From Harmothoe impar (Eukaryota; Annelida; Polychaeta; Phyllodocida; Polynoidae), in the NCBI GenBank assembly GCA_947462335.1, contig OX381716.1, positions 9,310,861-9,374,860 on the forward strand: DNA of 64,000 bases, in the 5' to 3' direction. Under the pieces are notes generated by a model, which ran no database searches, was not told the DNA's origin, and worked only from the letters and a program-made list of their open reading frames with translations. A program made the position numbers and the translations under genes. Positions 45,904 to 54,300 of this stretch are shown one piece after another (the stretch's first letter is position 1; every line of letters starts with the position of its first letter).

Positions 45904-46452
45904 TCATTCTTCGTCCGCACTCTTTGAAAACCACAGGTCTTCGGATATGGATGTTTCGACACAGGTAACAGAGATATCGTTCAGGGGTATTATTCGTATG
46001 GTGCGTTTGACCACAGAACTATACTCTGCACACCTCAGCACTGTAGCTTGCTGAAGACGAAGGGTGACAGCTTCAGTCATGGGGAATAAGTGAAGGTCAG
46101 TGGACTTGAGAAAGTCATCTCCCGAAACAACACGCGACCGTATGTACACCTGAATGAACATTGTAACGTCGTCCTGGCACATGTTTGAAATTGTTTTAGA
46201 ATGAAAATGATATTCACAATGCGGGAAAAGATAGGTCACATCCTCGTTCAGAGAGACAAAACACCCGACCCCATAGGCAAGAGGACTAATAGTAAGTGGA
46301 CCATTGACATGAAGCTCTGTAGACGGTCGCTCAATCTCCACAACCTGCAATTCATCGGCGAAAACATCGGCGTACAGACGCTTAGTAAGCCAGTGATCCT
46401 GCTGACATACAGGAAGAGCTGCAGCAGCAAGGTCTCTCAATTTGGGAAACAT
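45904..46452 (-). CDS. Unknown ORF upstream of the replicase (paralogue B)
   Basis: A 182-codon frame with an ATG at 46452, preceded 13 bases earlier by a good acceptor (cttcttttctcaaaacccacag). The product begins MFPKLRDLAAAALPVCQQ, has a mixed beta-rich-looking middle (LHVNGPLTISPLAYGVGC, YLFPHCEYHFHSK, DDVTMFIQVYIRSRVV) and ends SEDLWFSKSADEE. It resembles the first half of the next gene on the strand and both start at the same place relative to a splice acceptor, as expected for a duplicated exon. No known domain could be named. The stop overlaps the upstream sequence of the next ORF, so the two might be joined by splicing in the mature mRNA. Confidence 0.55.
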   Translation of the reverse strand: MFPKLRDLAAAALPVCQQDHWLTKRLYADVFADELQVVEIERPSTELHVNGPLTISPLAYGVGCFVSLNEDVTYLFPHCEYHFHSKTISNMCQDDVTMFIQVYIRSRVVSGDDFLKSTDLHLFPMTEAVTLRLQQATVLRCAEYSSVVKRTIRIIPLNDISVTCVETSISEDLWFSKSADEE

Positions 46453-46557
46453 GTCGTGACTGTGACTGTGGGTTTTGAGAAAAGAAGACAGTTGACCATG
46501 TTAGGTGTTACCCACCAGAACAGACGAACAACAATACAACGTACCTACCCAGTTGAC

Positions 46558-47001
46558 TTAAAAGTTCCCCATCGCGACTGTGCTGCCTGTCTCCATGACA
46601 TAAAATTCTCCGTTGTCTTGCATGGGCTCAAACATGTAAGCAGTCTCCCTTGACAGCGAGCTGAGATAACTCAGACCGCAGTTGTCCATTAGTGTCCACT
46701 TATGGAACAATGGACAGAAACGATCTTGAAATATTATGTGGATACAACCCCAACCTTTCTCCATGTCGGACAGGAGGCAAGTGCTGTCTTTGTGGATAGC
46801 TACTTGGTAAAACACTCCCTCCTTCTGCAGAGTATTTATAATGTTGTTGATAGCACAATACCAATAATGACACTCACTATTGTAACTCTGGAAAGGTTCC
46901 CCTTCTTTTTGTCCCTTTGAGATAAACTCCCATATCTCTTGCGCATATGTAATTTCAACATGTGCTCTCACAGTAAACAGGTATAAATCGTCGCAGCTCA
47001 T
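46558..47001 (-). CDS. Unknown 147-aa ORF, first of the upstream cluster
   Basis: The ATG at 47001 follows an acceptor (aattccctttacag, exon from 47009) by eight bases, so a leader exon is spliced onto it. The frame begins MSCDDLYLFTVRAHVEITYA, has several Trp and Cys (CHYWYCAINN, EKGWGCIHIIFQDRFCPLFH) and ends FYVMETGSTVAMGNF. The stop is followed about 10 bases later by a strong donor (ctgg|GTAGGTACG), and the matching acceptor is the one before the 182-aa ORF, giving an intron of about 80 bases. The cluster may therefore be one spliced multi-ORF transcript. No family was recognised. Confidence 0.5.
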   Translation of the reverse strand: MSCDDLYLFTVRAHVEITYAQEIWEFISKGQKEGEPFQSYNSECHYWYCAINNIINTLQKEGVFYQVAIHKDSTCLLSDMEKGWGCIHIIFQDRFCPLFHKWTLMDNCGLSYLSSLSRETAYMFEPMQDNGEFYVMETGSTVAMGNF

Positions 47002-47160
47002 ATTGACACCTGTAAAGGGAATTATTTTTATTAAAGAATGTCTTTACTTTTATACTTTTCGATGAATTGTATACAGCCATAGAATAAAATATATAATTAT
47101 TATTATTTTTAGTATTAGTATTAACGCCATGTTTAATTGAATTTCTCTTGTTATTATAGA

Positions 47161-47390
47161 TGGAACTACCACCCACAGAAGACTAAAATGACCTGCCGAC
47201 CTTCAGATATGCAGTATACGACACAACCCCAACCATACTGGCCTGCGACGTCATCAAAAGCATGTCAAGTCATGAGTTTATTCAAGAAGGTCTTGCTCAG
47301 TATCCCATCAAGGAGATGTTGACCGAGCAGATGTGTGTATGCAATTCAGCCAGGTCAAAAGACCACGTACATCACTACCCACCTTGAAAG
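47161..47390 (+). pseudogene. Possible decayed plus-strand exon
   Basis: A good acceptor (aatttctcttgttattatag) precedes 47161. Two overlapping plus frames are open. One of them, from about 47190 to the tga at 47384, reads like real protein (ILACDVIKSMSSHEFIQEGL then AQYPIKEMLTEQMCVCNSA), but its frame is closed by a TAA before the acceptor. It could be a frameshifted exon of an old gene. No family was recognised. Confidence 0.25.
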
Positions 47391-47700
47391 CCATTAATTA
47401 ACACATCAAGGAGATGTTACATTAAGATGAAATTTTTGGCAGTGGGATATGAGTGTGTTGTGCATGATAGTGTTTTAGACCCACCTTGAAAGCCAGCTAT
47501 AATCACATGAAATGATTGTGAAAACGAACACTTCTGTGTTTGGCAGTGGGTAATACATGTGGTGATATGTGATAAAAAGGCCCACCTGCAAGCCATAACT
47601 CACATTAAAGGTAAATAAACACACTTGCAAAGTGCTAAAGGAAATATACCTGTGAGTTACTGGCAGTGGCAGTGGCATGTGAAATATGTGACATGACATG
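47377..47700 (+). repeat. ~102-bp tandem repeat, ~3 degenerate copies
   Basis: acccaccttgaaagcca recurs at 47377, 47479 and about 47580, followed in each by a tggcagtgg word. Copies are strongly diverged. It lies in the interval that the proposed leader intron would remove. Confidence 0.6.
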
Positions 47701-48104
47701 GATTTACCGGAGAGTGGCAGGGACATTAACTGTGAGTACACCCAGTTTACCATGCACCTACTCACATAACCTTGGTTTAAGACCAACTCGGGATTTACTT
47801 TCTTACTAACATAAAACTAAGGAAGATATTTCAAACAACTCAGGAACACTACGCTTGATTCAATACACAACCCAACAACACTGCATTTAAATTGATACAG
47901 CACAGTTATCACTTTAGGGACTTGAATGAACTAAAGGACATGTCAACCAAGCAGACAACTGTTATTAGTTTAATTGTTAGTTATTATTTCTGAAAGATGG
48001 ATACAACCTTGATATTTTCAGAGTAACTGGACTGTTACACTTGTGACGATGGCAGACCAAAATATTGTTGAATAGAACCATGCATAGTTACATGACTTAT
48101 ATAT

Positions 48105-48292
48105 TGAATTTCTACATATGCAAGGCTACTGGCTGACATGTGTACTTATAGTTTCAGCGTGCTAGAAATACGTCCCGTGTGTGACTGAAATACACTGTAA
48201 AATTATATCTTGAGATTTTACATAGGCAATGCTACTGCCTGATATGTATTCTTGACGTGGCGCCCCCTATACTATACAGGGCACACTACGCC
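48105..48292 (+). repeat. GGCGCCCCCTATACTATACA repeat, dimer
   Basis: A diverged unit (gcaaggctactggctgacat) followed by a conserved unit (aattatatcttgagatttta to gtggcgccccctatactata), the same head-to-tail pairing as at 26505-26735. A T run and acatatagactatggcactg follow, matching the flank of the 29.72-kb copy. Confidence 0.8.
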
Positions 48293-48672
48293 CACTTTTT
48301 TTTTTTTTACATATAGACTATGGCACTGGCCAGAATGAGATTGTTGCTTCACATGCCAGTTACACATACACATTTCTAGAAATGCATTTATGCATAAATT
48401 GATGTATAATGAGGGCAAAAGGGATGATACATAAATAGATGATGCCACCCCTGAACAGTTAAGTAGTGTACTAAGGTATGTGCAAGTTGCATGAATAGGT
48501 CTTCTGAAATATAAATACCCATTATATTGTAGCTAGCATTTTTGATGAGTTCTCTAGCGTCCCAGTTTTTATAATGGAAATTATGATACCGGTACTTATG
48601 TGTAGAGTGAGAAAATTTGAGTGGAGAATTTGTTAATTTAGGATTGACCTATAAACATATCATATAAAGGGT
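48293..48672. other. No gene recognised
   Basis: AT-rich spacer between two repeats. Nothing was found. Confidence 0.5.
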
Positions 48673-49403
48673 TAGGCCTATATCTCCAATATCACACCTG
48701 CACACAATCTAATATAGACCTTGAAATTTGTTACTTGCGGGGAGGGGGGGGGTTGGGGAATTTTGAAATTTGAGCACAACTTAAACTATACAGTACCGGT
48801 ATGAACTCACAGACCAATGTGACCAAAACTAAAGTGCCCATTTCGGGGAGTTAGGCCTATTTCTCAAATATGACACTTGTACACAATCTAATATAGACCT
48901 TGAAATTACAGAAAAAAATATTTCCAGGAAAATGGGTCAATTGTTTACTTCAGTGGGGGGGGTTGGTGAATTTTGAAATCTGAGCACAACTTAAACTACA
49001 CAGTACCGGTATGGACTGACAGACCAATGTGACCAAAACTAAAGTGCCCATTTCGGGGAGTTAGGCCTATTTCTCAAATATGACACTTGTACACAATCTA
49101 ATATAGACCTTGAAATTACAGAAAAAAATATTTCCAGGAAAATGGGTCAATTTTTTACTTCAGTGGGGGGGGTTGGGGAATTTTGAAATCTGAGCACAAC
49201 TTAAACTACACAGTACCGGTATGGACTGACAGACCAATGTGACCAAAACTAAAGTGCCCATTTCGGGGAGTTAGGCCTATTTCTCAAATATGACACTTGT
49301 ACACAATCTAATATAGACCTTGAAATTACAGAAAAAAATATTTCCAGGAAAATGGGTCAATTTTTTACTTCAGTGGGGGGGGTTGGGGAATTTTGAAATC
49401 TGA
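48673..49403 (+). repeat. 210-bp tandem repeat, ~3.5 copies
   Basis: gaccaaaactaaagtgccca recurs at 48821, 49031 and 49241, an exact 210-bp period. The last two full copies are nearly identical and the first is more diverged. Each unit contains acagtaccggtatg, a gttaggcctatttctcaaat block, acacttgtacacaatctaat, atttccaggaaaatgggtca and an eight-G run. The family is shared with the 205-bp array at 31.9-32.35 kb. Confidence 0.9.
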
Positions 49404-50391
49404 GAATTTTGAAATTATAGAGATGATATCATAATAATAGTACCGCTAGAACATGCTTGCCATAAATTCTTTATAGATTATTTCAAGTAACAAATTAAAC
49501 ATAATAATACACTTGTTAACCCTTTAAGACAGCAGAGTGCTTTAACCCTTTAAGGATGGCATGTCACTGAAAGCTAACATTTGATGGAATGATGCACCAA
49601 TGCAGCCCCAACCCCAGAGAGTGTTATGATGCAGACCCGGAGTGTCTCAACCATGTAGGGTTGGCATAGTGCTTGAATGCACGCCTCACGAGTTACTTGC
49701 TGCATTCATGCATAATGACGACAAAAGAGGATGATACATTGGGCCATGATGCTGTCATTCAAGGGTTGATGGAGTATGCCCTTTCTTTGCAGAGTGACAT
49801 GAACTCGTGAGGACTGCATTTATGCATGATACCAATGCTATGGGATTGATACACTCTCAAAAGGTTCGTCATGATATGTGCATAAACACCACCGTCCAAA
49901 GATCATAAACTGTGGTCTGGTAAGACCTAGTGTTGACCTTGTGAGTCAGTGCATTTTGGCGACTTCATACTTGAATACATCTTACATGACACCAGAAAAT
50001 GATATGCACATGAAAACATAAAACAAACAACTTGAGATGGTGTAAAAGCAAACACACTGCACTGAATTTACGGTAGTTTTTTTTAAAAGAGTAATTTGCA
50101 AAAAGGTGGCTCCATTTTACAACGGAATATGAATTTATTCTTATTCATAAGTTAGCCATATTATACTTCTCAACTTTAAGCCCAGAAGAAGGATATACAG
50201 ACTAAATGATTCAGAAAATGCGGACAATTTTTTTTGAAAAGTGTTTGCTTTAAACCAACAACTCAATAACCCTAAAATAGGACAGGAACTGTGAGATGTG
50301 ACGTGTTAGCATCTGACCCCCCCCCCCCCCCCCCACTCACACACACACACTTACTCTCCTATTTCTTTGTATATTGAAGAAAACAACTTAC
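49404..50391. other. Non-coding, no gene recognised
   Basis: Contains ttaaccctttaag twice near 49517 and 49542 and phrases shared with about 3.1 kb, then a run of about 16 Cs near 50319 and a CA run. No gene. Confidence 0.5.
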
Positions 50392-50562
50392 GATGATTGA
50401 CGTGGAGTGTCTTGATCTTGATATACACTTGAAGTTGACACAGTGATTGACGTGGAGTGTCTTGATCTCAGAACTTGAATTGGAAATTGACTTGATGATG
50501 ATGATGATGATGATGTTGAACTGTGAATTGACTTGGAGAATGCCGAGGCTGTATTCTGGGAA
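50392..50562 (-). other. AUG-free leader exon candidate
   Basis: On the minus strand the 171-base segment is bounded by a strong acceptor (ttcttggacacccag) and donor (atc|GTAAGTTG). It contains no ATG in any frame, although it is rich in ATC and TCA codons, including a (TCA)8-like run, and has a 24-base direct repeat (gatcaagacactccacgtca, then atca). One frame would encode Ser/Thr-rich sequence. I read it as a 5' non-coding exon for minus-strand genes, possibly joined to the acceptor at 47009. Confidence 0.4.
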
Positions 50563-50793
50563 CTGGGTGTCCAAGAAAAAAGAAAGAATGTGTGAATGAA
50601 TGAATGAATGAATGAACCACATATGTGTTTAATTAACATTATTTACCGAAGTTATTCACATTAAAATAACCGTAGGTAGCATAAATTTGTTCTTAATTGA
50701 ATTTTACCGGAATTTCACAAAATTTACTTGAGATTTACATGACATTTCCACAGCAAAAATAATAACCAACAGTGCGCACGTCTTGACACTCAC

Positions 50794-50843
50794 CTTGAAA
50801 GAACTCAGAATGCCTTCAAACTTGTCTGAAGCGCTCTCTTATA
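50794..50843 (-). promoter_or_regulatory. Minus-strand TATA box and first leader exon
   Basis: TATAAGA on the minus strand (50843-50837) is followed 43 bases later by a donor (tttcaag|GTGAGTG, exon end 50794). With transcription starting about 30 bases past the TATA box, the first exon would be about 20 bases and non-coding. The CCAAT/CArG region at 51.05-51.22 kb lies upstream on this strand. Confidence 0.4.
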
Positions 50844-51055
50844 GTCCGATGTCAACAAACCCGAAGTGGCGGTGACGGTCTATAAATTGCTCGTTTCATC
50901 AACTCTCCATCAAAAATAACCATTGAAAAGCGAAAATAAGACTTATTTTAGGATGTAATATGCATTGACACCTATATTTTGATGAAAAATAGTTTTATTT
51001 CTTCAAAAGTACACTTTGATGACCCTCAGGCGGTGAAACTTTGTCGCTACTTCTC

Positions 51056-51223
51056 TGACGTCACTGACACATCAACCAATGAGCGTGCGGCAGTGTCCTG
51101 TGATTGATGGGCGTCCACTGGATGGCGTGCCATATTTGGAAATGTGGGCGGGGCTTAATGATACCGCACGCCTTTGGTTGGTGTGCCATATTTGGAGATG
51201 GGGGCGGGGCTTAATGATACCGC
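51056..51223. promoter_or_regulatory. Promoter-like block: CRE, CCAAT, two CArG and GC boxes
   Basis: Contains TGACGTCA (51056-51063), aaCCAATgag (near 51077), then two head-to-tail ~53-bp units. Each unit has gtgccatatttggaaatg-like sequence with CCATATTTGG (a perfect CArG/SRF box) and gggcggggcttaatgatacc (an Sp1-type GC box). It lies between the minus-strand TATA at 50.84 kb and the plus-strand gene at 51.95 kb, so it may drive either. Site identities follow animal consensus motifs; activity is inferred. Confidence 0.5.
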
Positions 51224-51899
51224 ACGACTCTTGATGTTTTCTTTCCTACTCAATGGCCGGTTTACGCCCAGTTTTACTATTACCATTGTATTTGGATGAA
51301 CAACAAAGCAATGAATATGTTGGAGAAATAAAGCATAATGTAAATAGGAATTCAAATATTGAGACATGAATACAAATAAGATTATTTTAAACGTGTATGG
51401 CATACAGCACAAGATGGATTAGTTGAACGTTGTCAACTGAAGTCGACTGGGTCTTGCAAGCTGTGCTTGTTTATAAATGAAATACCTAATATTATCAATA
51501 ATATTTAATCTTATGTGTTCTAATTTGAGTTTGCTATTTACTGTTAGAATAAAATATACCACATTAATGTTATTATAAGTTTATGTTAGTACTTTATGTG
51601 TACCTTATGGCCAACATTATATGAACATGACCACAACCATCGAAACTCCATGGAAATAATATCTAAATAACTTTAACAAAGACGATAATTTTTTTTAAAT
51701 TTTTTTTGCATACATACATGTAACTTATGATGTATTTTATGCACTTCAAATGGTATTTTATTGAGGACACAACACAGTGCAACATATCAAAGTGTGCTCC
51801 GCAAGAAACACAACTTTAGGTTATGTCAGGTTCAGTAAAAAAAAAAATTTGGAGGAGAGGGGGGAGTACACAAACGTCCGCGCTCATAGACGCTAGGCC
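51224..51899. other. Spacer, no gene recognised
   Basis: AT-rich intergenic sequence. Nothing was found. Confidence 0.5.
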
Positions 51900-51907
51900 T
51901 ATAAAAG
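51900..51907 (+). promoter_or_regulatory. TATA box of the 51.95-kb gene
   Basis: TATAAAAG, a consensus TATA box 46 bases upstream of the ATG. Transcription would start about 30 bases downstream, leaving a leader of roughly 20 bases, as in replication-dependent histone genes. Confidence 0.65.
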
Positions 51908-51952
51908 CACACTCCACACAGACACAAGTGTCATTTGGTGACTTGCGTCAGT

Positions 51953-52372
51953 ATGGACGATTTCCTGAAAAAAGTATTAGACGACGGTGTAGTAGGAGAG
52001 CTAGGATATTTACCACCATGGCTAGATACTAGCTATGAGTATGGGTGGCATGAGCCAGACATGGATAGAGAAATGGAGGAGCGGAGACAAGTGAGGTTGG
52101 AAAGGCAGGCAGCCATGATAAGAGAGAGGGAGGAGGTGAGGAAGTTCAAGGAAGAGAAGAGAAAGGACAGGGAAAAGATCAAGGAAGAAGAAAGGAAGGA
52201 GAAGGAAAGGAAGGACAGAATTCTGCAGTTTGCAAAGAAAATAAAGAAGCATATGGATGATGAGTTAGAAAGGAGGGAGACTGCCTTGAAAGACTTTCAA
52301 AACAGAGGTAGAGCAGCATACTGTCCGGACTGTCCTGACTGTGTGTCCAAAAAAAAATCAATTGAAGAGTAA
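51953..52372 (+). CDS. 139-aa E/K/R-rich single-helix protein with histone-type 3' end
   Basis: The ATG at 51953 is the first in frame downstream of a consensus TATA box. The product starts MDDFLKKVLDDGVVGELGYL, followed by PPWLDTSYEYGWHEPDMDRE. It is then a long run of Glu/Lys/Arg helix (EERRQVRLERQ, REREEVRKFKEEKRKDREK) to about residue 120, predicted to be a coiled coil or stable single helix, and ends with paired cysteines (YCPDCPDCVSKKKSIEE). There is no signal peptide or membrane segment. No introns are apparent. A perfect histone-type stem-loop follows 20 bases after the stop (52393-52408). I do not recognise the family and it is not a histone. The TATA box, short leader, lack of introns and stem-loop together make this a histone-like transcription unit with a non-histone product. 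It shares architecture but not obvious sequence with the gene at 29224. Confidence 0.75.
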   Translation: MDDFLKKVLDDGVVGELGYLPPWLDTSYEYGWHEPDMDREMEERRQVRLERQAAMIREREEVRKFKEEKRKDREKIKEEERKEKERKDRILQFAKKIKKHMDDELERRETALKDFQNRGRAAYCPDCPDCVSKKKSIEE

Positions 52373-52392
52373 CCCCCCCCCCCCCCAACAAA

Positions 52393-52408
52393 GGTCCTTT
52401 TAAGGACC
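52393..52408 (+). terminator. Histone-type mRNA 3' stem-loop
   Basis: GGTCCTTTTAAGGACC is a 6-bp stem with a TTTA loop and a full match to the consensus GGYYCTTYTNARRRCC. It is preceded by aacAAA and followed by CCCAatc. A purine-rich ctaaaggttcaga about 15 bases downstream is a candidate U7-binding element. It differs from the 29501 stem-loop by compensating base-pair changes, so both are under structure-type constraint or were acquired separately. Confidence 0.85.
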
Positions 52409-53460
52409 CCCAATCTATACTAAAGGTTCAGATTCAATATCTCTATTCACCCCCAGTTTACCCCCCCCCCCCCCTACTTGCAAATAAGCTATATTGATGT
52501 ATGTGTAAATAGGCCTAGTCCCCTAAAAAAAATATGTTGTGGTGACATTCCACAATATGAGACTAGCTGACGGAATGACTGAAAAATTCAATTCGTAGGC
52601 CTAGACCGGCTCCCTAGACCGAGAGACAACTTTTTCATGCCAGGGGTTGCCAAGCCAATAAAAACAACTGGATGACGTATGCTTTATAAAACTATATTCC
52701 CCATGACTTGGCAACAGTTGAATGTAGTGTTGTGGTCCAGTATATAAATTATAGTTAATTCCCTGGAAGGAAACGATCGGGTTTTGGCTTTTGGAAATTG
52801 CCGGGCTGAGATTGACAGCATTGTTTACGTTTTAGCGCAGACACCGGGTTCGCAGAACGATAGATAACAGACGTTTCTTTATTGTTTTTAGTCTAAAAAG
52901 CACACACCACTTGCAGAACAGAGGTAAATAGATATACTGGGTGTATTTACACATTGCCATTAGACTGAAATACATGGATAACATATTTAGAAAGTGAGAC
53001 GCCGCCGACTTTCAGAACTGACAGCGACGGTAGTTGATGCGCATCCAGTCTGCGCAGGATTTGACCTACTTAAGGCGGCCAACAGCGACCGCGGGGAGCA
53101 TACGTTGCGTATGTCTTCCCCGACTGGCAAATTAATAATAGTTTTCGTCCACTTGAATCATTTTAACCTATTTTGAAACAATAATATAGAAAGAATACCA
53201 CTTTCATTTTATTTTGGATACCTTATTGATGATAACAACACGTTGTTGACACAGAAGAACGCTAAGACATTTTGTAAACAATGATTCTCCCTCGGCCGCG
53301 TTGACCTTCACCTTGACAACATGACGATTTACGTTAATTTATGCAAGTCACCTTGACAACATGACGATTTACGTACAACACTGTCGTGAATATGGTGATA
53401 ACTAATAAAAACATAATATTACAGCGTTTCACTGTTACATCCATCATTTCAGATGTCATT
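52409..53460. other. No firm gene; small tandem duplication
   Basis: tcaccttgacaacatgacga followed by tttacgt occurs twice, near 53309 and 53348. A CpG-rich patch at 52994-53150 has one open frame of about 50 codons with no recognised motif or start codon. Nothing else could be supported. Confidence 0.45.
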
Positions 53461-53872
53461 TGTAACAATAAAGCGGCAAAAATGAAAAAACAAACAAACT
53501 CGATTGTGACCCCTTTGGTTGTCGTAGAACGGGAAACCTTTTCTCAAGACTCCGACGAGTCAAGTTTCGGCGACTAAACTTTGTCGAAAATCAATCAATC
53601 CTCTTCTATTTGGACATTTGAGTTGAATTTTATTGCGGATTATCAAAGAATAATATGTTTTCTTTACGTTGTCAGCTTTTAAGGCAGGAGAAACAATGAT
53701 AAGTCGTGGAAAATGGACTTCAAGCGAGACGAGTCAGTGAACTCGCTGACTCGCCTGTAAAAAAAGTCAACTTCGAGGACGAAAAGAATAGGAATCTGTT
53801 AAATAATTAATACAACCTATTCTTCGAATCTGTTGGCTCAGAATACAATCCCTGTATCCTGAACCAGTTACA
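53461..53872 (+). mobile_element. 5' LTR of gypsy element 2
   Basis: The proposed LTR begins TGTAACAATAAAG and ends CCAGTTACA, a perfect TGTAAC/GTTACA terminal inversion like that of the 7.7-kb LTR, and is followed immediately by a primer binding site. The left boundary rests only on this inverted pair because no 3' LTR lies in the window, so the length of 412 bp is provisional. It contains a gagtcagtgaactcgctgac imperfect palindrome. No consensus TATA box was found. Confidence 0.55.
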
Positions 53873-53873
53873 C

Positions 53874-53886
53874 TGGTGCCGTGACC
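53874..53886 (+). other. tRNA primer binding site
   Basis: TGGTGCCGTGACC directly after the LTR end plus one base. It starts with TGG, as a complement to a tRNA 3' CCA end should. The specific tRNA was not identified. Confidence 0.6.
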
Positions 53887-53893
53887 AATTTAG

Positions 53894-54299
53894 GTAAGTA
53901 TAAAATTTGTATTTTTCTGGTTGGGGTATAGGTCAAGCTACTAACTTTGGAATTTTAAGGATAGTTCCTGTAGGTATAGACTGGTAGGGGATTGTTGGCA
54001 GTGCACCGTGAAGTTGGCAAGTAGGCCTATAGTGCAACTCACCCTACAGGGTCTGTGATTGTGTTCACTAGACTGTGACCGTATCAAGTGATACATTGAT
54101 TGGTAGGGACACGTAATCTGAAGTGTTTACGTGGACCCTGAACACTGTGTGGTCTATACATATACATAGGTATTATAGGAATTTTATTCTATAAGTTTGG
54201 TGAGGACAGAGTTTGATATATTTATTGCTTTTGTGTGTGACTATCTAGTAGGAGTAAGGTTCCATAGGTGAAAAGTGTGTGGTTATTTTGTTTTTTCAG
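53894..54299 (+). other. Leader intron of gypsy element 2
   Basis: A perfect donor (ttag|GTAAGTATAAA at 53894) lies just after the primer binding site. A strong acceptor (ttattttgttttttcag, ending 54299) sits one base before the gag ATG at 54301. Splicing would remove 406 bases of leader. Inferred from signals only. Confidence 0.5.
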
Positions 54300-54300
54300 G

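Noticed and set aside
52994..53176. 60-codon CpG-rich frame as a gene
   Set aside because: No ATG in a good context, no splice sites and no recognisable motif.
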